11,848 bases of DNA from Selenomonas sp. (GTDB lineage Bacteria; Bacillota_C; Negativicutes; Selenomonadales; Selenomonadaceae), in the NCBI RefSeq assembly GCF_024693525.1, contig NZ_JAILKR010000031.1:1-11848 (forward strand). The letters run 5' to 3'. Of this stretch, positions 6,671 to 11,848 are shown piece after piece. Within the stretch, counting starts at the first letter, position 1. Every line of letters begins with the position of its first letter. Position numbers and translations under genes: made by a program. The notes below the pieces were generated by a model. That model did not search any database. It was not told the origin of the DNA and saw nothing but the letters and a program-made list of their open reading frames with translations.

Positions 6671-6705
6671 CTAAAAGAAAAACCTTCTCGCAGGCGGAGA
6701 AGGTT
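6671..6705 (-). terminator. Terminator of ileS
   Basis: AACCTTCTC/GAGAAGGTT form a 9-bp stem with a 7-base loop, followed on the minus strand by TTTCTTTT. It begins 20 bases after the ileS stop. The plus strand has TTTT after the hairpin and could terminate weakly as well. Confidence 0.88.
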
Positions 6706-6725
6706 TTCCCATTCAACGGAAACAA

Positions 6726-9700
6726 TTATCTTACGGCAATCGTAAGGGATTCACCGTTGATGTTCCATTCTTTTTCTGTTCCCTCAAGACTACCATAGCA
6801 TACCGCATCGGCCAGCGTGATATCCTTCAGATATTGCTCGTTTTTCTTGACGATAGCTTCGAGCTTTTCATTGCCGCTGAGGCTGACCGTTATATGGTCC
6901 GTGACCTCAAAGCCGTTTTCCTTGCGCATGGTCTGCACCTTGCTGATGACCTCGCGCACAAAGCCCTCTTCCAGCAGCTCTTCAGTCAGCGTCGTATCCA
7001 GGGCAATCGTCACGCCGTTGTAGCGCTGGCAGTTGAAGCCCTCTTTCTGAGCCATCGAGACCTCAACGTCTTCCGGCGTCAGCGTGACTTCGCCGCTGGA
7101 CAGCGTCAATTTGAGGGTCCCCGTGCTGTCAAGTTCAGCCTTGGCCTTCGAACCGTTGAGCTTGCCAAGGGCAGCCTTGATCTCGCCAATCTGCTTGCCG
7201 ACCTTCGGTCCGAGTACACGGAACTGCGGCTTGAAGCTGTAGGAGAGGTATTCCTCCATGTCTTCCTTGAAGGTCACAGCCTTGACGTTGAGCTCGTCTT
7301 CGACGATCTTCTTGAAGAACTCCGGCAGCTCGCGCTCGGCATGGACGAACATGTTGGCCACCGGCTGGCGGTTCTTGATATTCGTCTCGTTGCGGGACGC
7401 ACGGCCCAGGACGACGATTTCCAGTACAAGTTCCATATTGGCCTCAAGCTCTTCGTCGATCCAGGAATCGTTTGCTACCGGGAAGTCAGCCAAATGTACG
7501 GACTCCGGTGCCTGCGCATCAATGCTGCAGACGAGGTTGCGGTAGATGGACTCCGTGATAAAGGGAACCATCGGCGCGGCCGTCTTAGCCGTGGTGACCA
7601 GTGCCGTCCAAAGGGTCATATAGGCATTGATCTTATCCTGCTCCATGCCCTTAGCCCAGAAGCGGCTGCGGCTGCCACGAACATACCAGTTGGAGAGCTG
7701 GTCCACAAATTCCTGCAGGGCTTTGGCAGCCTCAGTTACGCGATAGCTTGAAAGGTCTTTGTCCACTTCCTTAACCATCGTGTTGAGACGGGAAAGAACC
7801 CATTTATCCATGACGCTGAGCTTGTCGTAATCCAGCGTGTATTTCGTTGCATCGAACTGGTCGATATTCGCATAAAGCACGAAGAAAGCATAGGTATTCC
7901 AGAGGGTACCCATGAATTTGCGCTGGCCTTCCTGTACCGCATCATCATGGAAGCGGTTCGGCAGCCACGGGGCACTGTTCTCATAGAAGTACCAGCGGAT
8001 AGCGTCGGCACCGTGCTGGCGCAGGGCATCCATCGGGTCAACGGCATTGCCCTTGGACTTACTCATCTTGCGGCCGTCCTTATCCTGGACATGGCCGAGA
8101 ACGATGACATTCTTGTAAGGTGCTTTGTGGAACAGCAGCGTCGAGATAGCCATCAGCGAGTAGAACCAGCCGCGAGTCTGGTCGACAGCTTCGGAGATGA
8201 AGTCAGCCGGGAAGCGCTTCTCAAAGATGTCCTTGTTCTCAAACGGATAATGCCACTGGGCAAAGGGCATGGAACCCGAATCGAACCAGCAGTCGATAAC
8301 CTCGGATACACGATGCATTTCTTTGCCGCACTGCGGGCATTTAATCGTCACTTTATCAATGAACGGACGATGCAGCTCGATTTCCTCCGGGCAGTTGTCC
8401 GACATGGACTTGAGTTCCTCAATGGAACCAATCGTATGCTGATGACCGCATTTGCACTCCCAAACCGGCAGCGGCGTACCCCAGTAACGGTTACGGGAAA
8501 GGCCCCAATCCTGGACATGCTCGAGCCAGTCGCCGAAGCGGCCCTTGCCGATGGATTTCGGAATCCAGTTGACCGTATTGTTGTTGGCGACGAGTTCGTC
8601 TTTGACATCAGTCATCTTGATGAACCAGGTCGAACGCGCATAGTAGAGCAGCGGCGTATCGCAGCGCCAGCAATGCGGATAGCTATGGGTGAATTCCGGT
8701 GCCTTGAAGAGCAGGCCCTTCTTCTCCAAATCCTCGAGAATCATCGGATCAGCCTTCTTGACGAATACGCCGGCCCAATCCGTCTCCTCCGTCAGTTCGC
8801 CCTTGCCGTTGACGAGGTTGACAAAAGCGATGTTGTACTTCTGGCAGACCCGGTTATCGTCTTCACCAAAGGCCGGAGCCAGATGAACGATACCCGTACC
8901 ATCTTCCGTGGTAACATAATCATCACAGGTTACAATATGTGCCTTCTTGCCCGGCTGTTTGGCAACTGCGGCATTGGCAAAGGGATAAAGTGGCTCATAA
9001 GCACGGCCCTCAAGTTCCTGGCCCTTGAATTTTGCCAGGACTTCCCGCTCGCCTTCCACACCGTCAAAGACGCTTTCAACCAACGCCTCAGCCAGGATAT
9101 ATACCTTGCCATTTACGCGGAGTTTTACATAATCAACCGATGGATTTACGCAGAGGGCGAGATTCGACGGCAGCGTCCACGGCGTCGTCGTCCAAGCGAG
9201 GAAATACGCATCCTCATCTTTCACCTTGAAGGTGACCATGGCCGAACGCTCCGTGACATCCTTATAGCCCTGGGCAACCTCGTGGCTCGACAGCGGGGTG
9301 CCGCAACGCGGGCAGTAGGGAACGACCTTGTAGCCCTTATACAGGAGCCCCTTGTTCCAGATTTCCTTGAGAGCCCACCACTCGGACTCGATGAAGTTGT
9401 TCTCGTAGGTGATATACGGATTATCCATATCTGCCCAGAAGCCAACAACATCGGAGAATTCTTCCCACATGCCCTTGTACTTCCAGACCGACTCACGGCA
9501 CTTCTTGATGAAGGGCTCGATACCGTACTCTTCAATCTGTTCCTTACCATTGATACCAACAGCCTTCTCTACCTCCAGCTCAACCGGAAGACCATGAGTA
9601 TCCCAACCAGCTTTGCGCAGGACCTTCTTGCCCTTCATGGACTGGAAGCGCGGCAGCATATCCTTGATGACGCGGGTCAGAACATGGCCGATATGGGGCT

Positions 9701-9857
9701 TGCCGTTAGCCGTCGGCGGGCCATCATAGAATGTGAACGTATCGCAGCCTTCGCGCTGGTCGATAGCTTTCTGGGCAATGTTGTTGTCTTTCCAGAACTT
9801 CAGGACTTCCTTCTCCCGTTCCACGAAGTTCAGGTTGGTGTCTACCTTACTGTACAA
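6726..9857 (-). CDS. ileS: Isoleucyl-tRNA synthetase, type 2-like
   Basis: Charges tRNA-Ile with isoleucine and edits misactivated valine. At 1043 residues it is the longer type 2 form. Class I motifs are intact: HIGH at 55-58 within PPTANGKPHIGHV and KMSKS at 597-601. The CP1 editing insertion shows WTTTPWTLPSN and GTGIVHLAPAFGEDD. Zinc-type cysteine sets occur in CPRCGT, CWRCDT, CKCGH and CPQCG. The last ~180 residues (from about 860) match the C-terminal domain typical of type 2 enzymes rather than the short zinc-binding tail of type 1. Type 2 enzymes are often poorly inhibited by mupirocin. The start codon is TTG (9855-9857), 8 bases after AGGAGG; the ATG inside the ribosome site is out of frame. 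It is the only gene of its transcript, between a T-box leader and a terminator. Confidence 0.97.
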   Translation of the reverse strand: MYSKVDTNLNFVEREKEVLKFWKDNNIAQKAIDQREGCDTFTFYDGPPTANGKPHIGHVLTRVIKDMLPRFQSMKGKKVLRKAGWDTHGLPVELEVEKAVGINGKEQIEEYGIEPFIKKCRESVWKYKGMWEEFSDVVGFWADMDNPYITYENNFIESEWWALKEIWNKGLLYKGYKVVPYCPRCGTPLSSHEVAQGYKDVTERSAMVTFKVKDEDAYFLAWTTTPWTLPSNLALCVNPSVDYVKLRVNGKVYILAEALVESVFDGVEGEREVLAKFKGQELEGRAYEPLYPFANAAVAKQPGKKAHIVTCDDYVTTEDGTGIVHLAPAFGEDDNRVCQKYNIAFVNLVNGKGELTEETDWAGVFVKKADPMILEDLEKKGLLFKAPEFTHSYPHCWRCDTPLLYYARSTWFIKMTDVKDELVANNNTVNWIPKSIGKGRFGDWLEHVQDWGLSRNRYWGTPLPVWECKCGHQHTIGSIEELKSMSDNCPEEIELHRPFIDKVTIKCPQCGKEMHRVSEVIDCWFDSGSMPFAQWHYPFENKDIFEKRFPADFISEAVDQTRGWFYSLMAISTLLFHKAPYKNVIVLGHVQDKDGRKMSKSKGNAVDPMDALRQHGADAIRWYFYENSAPWLPNRFHDDAVQEGQRKFMGTLWNTYAFFVLYANIDQFDATKYTLDYDKLSVMDKWVLSRLNTMVKEVDKDLSSYRVTEAAKALQEFVDQLSNWYVRGSRSRFWAKGMEQDKINAYMTLWTALVTTAKTAAPMVPFITESIYRNLVCSIDAQAPESVHLADFPVANDSWIDEELEANMELVLEIVVLGRASRNETNIKNRQPVANMFVHAERELPEFFKKIVEDELNVKAVTFKEDMEEYLSYSFKPQFRVLGPKVGKQIGEIKAALGKLNGSKAKAELDSTGTLKLTLSSGEVTLTPEDVEVSMAQKEGFNCQRYNGVTIALDTTLTEELLEEGFVREVISKVQTMRKENGFEVTDHITVSLSGNEKLEAIVKKNEQYLKDITLADAVCYGSLEGTEKEWNINGESLTIAVR

Positions 9858-9865
9858 AGCGGATT

Positions 9866-9871
9866 CCTCCT
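9866..9871 (-). promoter_or_regulatory. Ribosome site that fixes the TTG start of ileS
   Basis: AGGAGG on the minus strand lies 8 bases before TTG at 9855-9857. No in-frame ATG or GTG lies at a better distance, and the protein from the TTG (MYSKVD...) matches the usual IleRS N-terminus. Confidence 0.85.
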
Positions 9872-9877
9872 CATAAT

Positions 9878-9912
9878 AGAAAAAGCCTGCATCCCAAAAC
9901 AGGATGCAGGCT
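9878..9912 (-). terminator. T-box terminator of the ileS leader
   Basis: AGCCTGCATCC/GGATGCAGGCT form an 11-bp stem (9884-9894 with 9902-9912), followed by TTTTCT on the minus strand, about 20 bases before the ileS start. It is the attenuation terminator of the leader. Confidence 0.9.
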
Positions 9913-10125
9913 GTAATACCTACACTAAAACCACCTATTTTTCACGTACCATCATACGCTATTCCGTAACGGGGAATACCGGCCCGGCCTAATCGTCATC
10001 TTTCAGCCTGCTGCTCCGAAGTGATTTTCCGCTTTCCCTACTCATTCCCGGCTCTCACCTGCCCCGGTTCGCTTCAACTTTCTGTAAAAGCATACTCTCT
10101 TCATCCACGCATTTACATGTTAACA
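9878..10125 (-). promoter_or_regulatory. T-box leader with isoleucine (AUC) specifier controlling ileS
   Basis: A tRNA-Ile-sensing leader of about 250 bases. The specifier loop reads GGAAA-AUC-ACUUCGGAGC, aligned with GGAA-CUC-ACCUUGAAGC in the leuA leader. AUC (10023-10025) is an isoleucine codon. A Stem III-like hairpin, ATTCC/GGAAT, lies at about 9959-9975. The T-box core is divergent: UAGGUGGUUUUAGUG (9923-9937) keeps UGGU, which can pair with the ACCA end of tRNA-Ile, but lacks the ACC-GCG part of the consensus. A possible antiterminator uses UAGG with CCUG of the terminator arm and UGUA with UACA. Leader and specifier are well supported; the antiterminator is less so. Confidence 0.85.
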
Positions 10126-10131
10126 TGACAT

Positions 10132-10160
10132 ATTTTACCATAGGCGCGAACAGATTTCAA
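10132..10160 (-). promoter_or_regulatory. Promoter of ileS
   Basis: TTGAAA (10155-10160), 17 bases, TAAAAT (10132-10137) on the minus strand; a close sigma-A match. The predicted start near 10125 matches the beginning of the T-box leader. Confidence 0.8.
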
Positions 10161-10204
10161 ATGATATTTTCCCCAGTGGAATAAAAATACTTCCTGATTT
10201 GACT

Positions 10205-10234
10205 TTGGCAAAATGGGAAGTATGGCGTTATAAT
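10205..10234 (+). promoter_or_regulatory. Promoter of lgt
   Basis: TTGGCA (10205-10210), 18 bases, TATAAT (10229-10234). It diverges from the ileS promoter with 44 bases between their -35 boxes. The -10 box contains the ATG of a longer in-frame reading of lgt (10233), which would therefore lie upstream of the transcription start and cannot be used from this promoter. Confidence 0.8.
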
Positions 10235-10259
10235 GGAGGATGAATTTAATCTATTTTTC

Positions 10260-10265
10260 AGGAGG
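10260..10265 (+). promoter_or_regulatory. Ribosome site that fixes the lgt start
   Basis: AGGAGG lies 6 bases before ATG at 10272. It rules in favour of this start over the in-frame ATG at 10233, which has no ribosome site and sits in the -10 box. Confidence 0.88.
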
Positions 10266-10271
10266 CTATAC

Positions 10272-11060
10272 ATGCATCAGTATTTGTTTTTTATAGGTGA
10301 CTTTCCCGTTCGCGCTTACGGACTGGTCTTGTCGCTTTCCATTATATTGGCTACCGGCGTCGGCTATTTTCTCGTAAAAAAAGAAGGCCGCGGCGATGAA
10401 AAATATCTAATAGACCTTGGCATCTACTGCGGAATTGCCGGTCTTATTGGAGCCAGACTGTGGGATGTATTCTTTTTTGACTGGGATTATTACAGCCATC
10501 ACCTTACCGAACTATTCAACGTTTGGCAAGGGGGCATGGCCATCCAGGGCGGTATCTTTCTCGGTGTACTGACCGGAGTCCTCTATTGCCGCCACCATAA
10601 GCTGGACACGGTCCATCTCATGGATGTATTAGCTCCTGCTATCATCCTCGGCCAGGCACTTGGCCGCTGTGCCAACCTCTTGAACGGCGATGCCTTTGGT
10701 GCCCCCACCGGCAGTTCCTTCGGAATCGTATACCCTGCCACCACCCTTGCCGCTCATACCTATGGCGCCCAGCCCCTTTGGCCCGCCGAAATCTGGGAAG
10801 GTCAGCTGGATATGGTTATCTTCGCTTTACTCTTAATGTTCCGCTGCACCAATCATGCAAAAGGACAGTGCTTTGCCCTCTACGTCATGCTCTATAGTGC
10901 AGCTCGTTTCGCATTAGAATTTCTGCGGGGGGATTATGCCGAAAAGGTCTTGGCCTTCATGACCAGTGCCCAAACCACCAGCTTCATTGCCTTCACCGTT
11001 GCCCTACTTATCTTTTTGTATTTGAGTTGGAAAAAAGCCTCTTCTGCCCCGAACACTTGA
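10272..11060 (+). CDS. lgt: Prolipoprotein diacylglyceryl transferase
   Basis: An integral membrane enzyme that moves diacylglycerol from phosphatidylglycerol to the lipobox cysteine of prelipoproteins, the first step of lipoprotein maturation. From the ATG at 10272 the protein has 262 residues, with about seven hydrophobic segments. The Lgt signature is present as LGRCANLLNGDAFG (130-143), with the essential Arg132. The essential Tyr and Arg pair of E. coli (YGAFR) is kept as Tyr208 and Arg212. Two motifs diverge: E. coli His103 in FHGG is Gln92 in IQGG, and the usual HPSQLYE reads WPAEIWE (169-175 region). Other Bacillota also vary at the first position, so the enzyme may well be active. 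No lspA is adjacent. The promoter of the next gene begins in its stop codon. Family call secure. Confidence 0.94.
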   Translation: MHQYLFFIGDFPVRAYGLVLSLSIILATGVGYFLVKKEGRGDEKYLIDLGIYCGIAGLIGARLWDVFFFDWDYYSHHLTELFNVWQGGMAIQGGIFLGVLTGVLYCRHHKLDTVHLMDVLAPAIILGQALGRCANLLNGDAFGAPTGSSFGIVYPATTLAAHTYGAQPLWPAEIWEGQLDMVIFALLLMFRCTNHAKGQCFALYVMLYSAARFALEFLRGDYAEKVLAFMTSAQTTSFIAFTVALLIFLYLSWKKASSAPNT

Positions 11061-11086
11061 CTGTCATCCATGCGATAAACTATAAT
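11057..11086 (+). promoter_or_regulatory. Promoter of the SpeD-like gene
   Basis: TTGACT (11057-11062), 18 bases, TATAAT (11081-11086). The -35 box overlaps the lgt stop codon. The predicted start near 11093 gives a leader of about 35 bases, so the SpeD-like gene can be transcribed without lgt. Confidence 0.8.
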
Positions 11087-11127
11087 ATAAATAAGTATGT
11101 ATTGACAGAAAAGGAGCGAAAAATATA

Positions 11128-11586
11128 GTGAAAATCTTAGCCCGTCATTTAACGGCCGATTTATTCAACTGCAAAAACAATAAACTTACTGATATAGAAC
11201 TCATAAAAACGATGCTCGACGATGCTCTTACCGACAACAATCTCAAGGTCATCGATACGAAAATCCAGCAATTAGACGAAGATCATAATTTGCTTATGGC
11301 TATCCTGCCCGATGGTCATATCACCCTTCATATCTACGCAGATCTTAAATATGTTGCCCTGGATATTTTCCTCTGTCAGGAAGATGCCGAGCCGGATAAG
11401 CTCTCCAAGGAAATCCGCAACTTCTTCAAACCCGACAAGACGAAAACCACCGTTTTGAAACGTGGCAATTTTGGCAACGCTAAGGAAATCAAGCCGAAAG
11501 TAAAAACCAAGGTTGCGCCTCTGCGTAAGATTCATAACACCGGTGCCAAGGTTATCCGCATCTTAGCTAGAAGAAATCATCAATAA
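11128..11586 (+). CDS. SpeD-like protein lacking the pyruvoyl-forming serine
   Basis: A 152-residue relative of class 1b S-adenosylmethionine decarboxylase (SpeD), the enzyme that supplies aminopropyl groups for spermidine. The opening ARHLTADLFNCK resembles the GRHL-(V/L)-A-E-(F/L) start of SpeD. Residues 1-90 align without gaps to the Thermotoga enzyme: H64, T66, H68, A77, D79, F81 and C83 agree, and KRGNF at 111-115 matches the family's KRG/ERG end. But Ser63, which self-cleaves to form the pyruvoyl group, is Gly63 (codon GGT in LPDGHITLH), Glu62 is Asp and Ser55 is Leu. Normal self-processing is therefore not expected. Residues 116-152 add a basic tail; from 111 on there are 13 Lys/Arg and one acidic residue. 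The start is GTG, 11 bases after AAGGAG. It has its own promoter and terminator, and no speE is nearby. It may be a regulatory partner of a true SpeD or have a new role; unknown. Confidence 0.8.
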   Translation: MKILARHLTADLFNCKNNKLTDIELIKTMLDDALTDNNLKVIDTKIQQLDEDHNLLMAILPDGHITLHIYADLKYVALDIFLCQEDAEPDKLSKEIRNFFKPDKTKTTVLKRGNFGNAKEIKPKVKTKVAPLRKIHNTGAKVIRILARRNHQ

Positions 11587-11595
11587 GACATATAT

Positions 11596-11634
11596 AAAAA
11601 GCAGCTAACTCGAAATGAGTCAGCTGCTTTTTAT
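11596..11634 (+). terminator. Terminator of the SpeD-like gene
   Basis: AGCAGCT-a-ACTC, loop GAAAT, GAGT-c-AGCTGCT followed by TTTTATT: about 11 pairs with one mismatch, starting 9 bases past the stop. The AAAAA run before it means it could also end transcription from the right. Confidence 0.9.
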
Positions 11635-11673
11635 TGTGCGGATTTTATACTACGGACAAAACATTGCAGACAC

Positions 11674-11698
11674 AAAAAAAACGAGCCATCAGCTCGCT
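11674..11698 (-). terminator. Minus-strand terminator for an unseen unit to the right
   Basis: On the minus strand GCGAGC-TGATG-GCTCGT forms a short GC-rich hairpin followed by eight T. It implies that something transcribed leftwards ends here, converging on the SpeD-like gene. No gene that it would serve can be firmly identified within the window. Confidence 0.75.
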
Positions 11699-11848
11699 CA
11701 ATCATGACTATGTCCACTCAAAACTATACAGAAGTTAAAATGTATCACGAACATTTCTTTTTAAAGGAAACTCACTCGCTCCACTTTCGTTTCGCTCGGA
11801 GTAAGCGACTCATACAAATCTGTGCGTCACTTCGTTCCTTCATCTTTG
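11699..11848. other. Unassigned right-edge segment with GAGCGA/ACGAA repeats
   Basis: I see no supported gene here. On the minus strand 11761-11848 is built from similar units (GGAACGAAGTGACG, GAGCGAAACGAAAGTG, GAGCGAGTGAG). A minus-strand frame open from the right edge gives 24 residues, very rich in Lys, Arg, Ser and Glu, and stops at 11772-11774. Because the composition is repetitive, I do not call it a gene. The stretch ACTCAAAACTATACAG (11716-11731) resembles the spacer sequence near rRNA genes in Bacillota, but no rRNA is in the window. Confidence 0.35.

Noticed and set aside
6834..7751. A 305-codon open frame on the plus strand within ileS
   Set aside because: Shadow of the GC-biased third positions of ileS; no recognisable domain and no ribosome site.
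7947..9992. A 681-codon open frame on the plus strand, antisense to ileS and running into its leader
   Set aside because: It mirrors the ileS codons, shows no protein-family motif, crosses the T-box terminator and specifier region, and has no promoter or ribosome site; ileS on the other strand is certain.
10233..10271. Upstream in-frame ATG adding 13 residues to Lgt
   Set aside because: The ATG is part of the TATAAT box and has no ribosome site; AGGAGG sits 6 bases before the ATG at 10272.
11272..11535. 87-codon minus-strand frame inside the SpeD-like gene
   Set aside because: Antisense to a protein with clear SpeD homology; no ribosome site or family match.
11772..11848. Minus-strand frame of 24 residues open from the right edge
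   Set aside because: Low-complexity Lys/Arg/Ser/Glu composition arising from repeats in the DNA, with no family resemblance; too short to support.

Overview
The window looks like a chromosomal housekeeping segment of a Bacillota-type bacterium, most likely a Negativicute such as a Selenomonas relative. The reasons are strong Shine-Dalgarno sites, Rho-independent terminators, two T-box (tRNA-sensing) leaders, a type 2-like isoleucyl-tRNA synthetase, a long-form 2-isopropylmalate synthase and an Lgt with unusual motifs. The taxonomic call is inference from protein flavour, not from a database search. There is no phage, insertion sequence, CRISPR array or RNA gene that I can support.

From 1 to 9857 every gene reads on the minus strand. 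Going with transcription (right to left): ileS behind a divergent T-box with an AUC specifier, ending at a terminator near 6690. Next is a two-gene unit of a CsoR-family metal sensor with a histidine-rich head and an orphan phosphotransfer (Hpt) protein, ending at a terminator near 5795. A hotdog acyl-CoA thioesterase follows. Then comes leuA behind a well-formed T-box with a CUC (Leu) specifier, and a tightly packed trio of a membrane-anchored alpha/beta hydrolase, D-aminoacyl-tRNA deacylase (dtd) and an M29 aminopeptidase. Last is the 5' part of an unrecognised exported protein cut by the left edge. The ileS and lgt promoters diverge from about 10130-10234. On the plus strand lie lgt and a SpeD-like gene with its own promoter and terminator. 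The last 170 bases hold a minus-strand terminator and a sequence rich in GAGCGA/ACGAA-type repeats that I cannot assign.

Themes: the ileS and leuA leaders tie expression to charging of tRNA-Ile and tRNA-Leu. The dtd and aminopeptidase genes deal with mischarged D-amino acids and peptide turnover. The most unusual item is the SpeD-like protein at 11128-11586. It aligns without gaps to the N-terminal ~90 residues of class 1b AdoMet decarboxylase and keeps His68 and Cys83. The serine that must become the pyruvoyl cofactor is glycine 63, and a strongly basic tail is added. It is therefore probably a non-catalytic relative with an unknown job.
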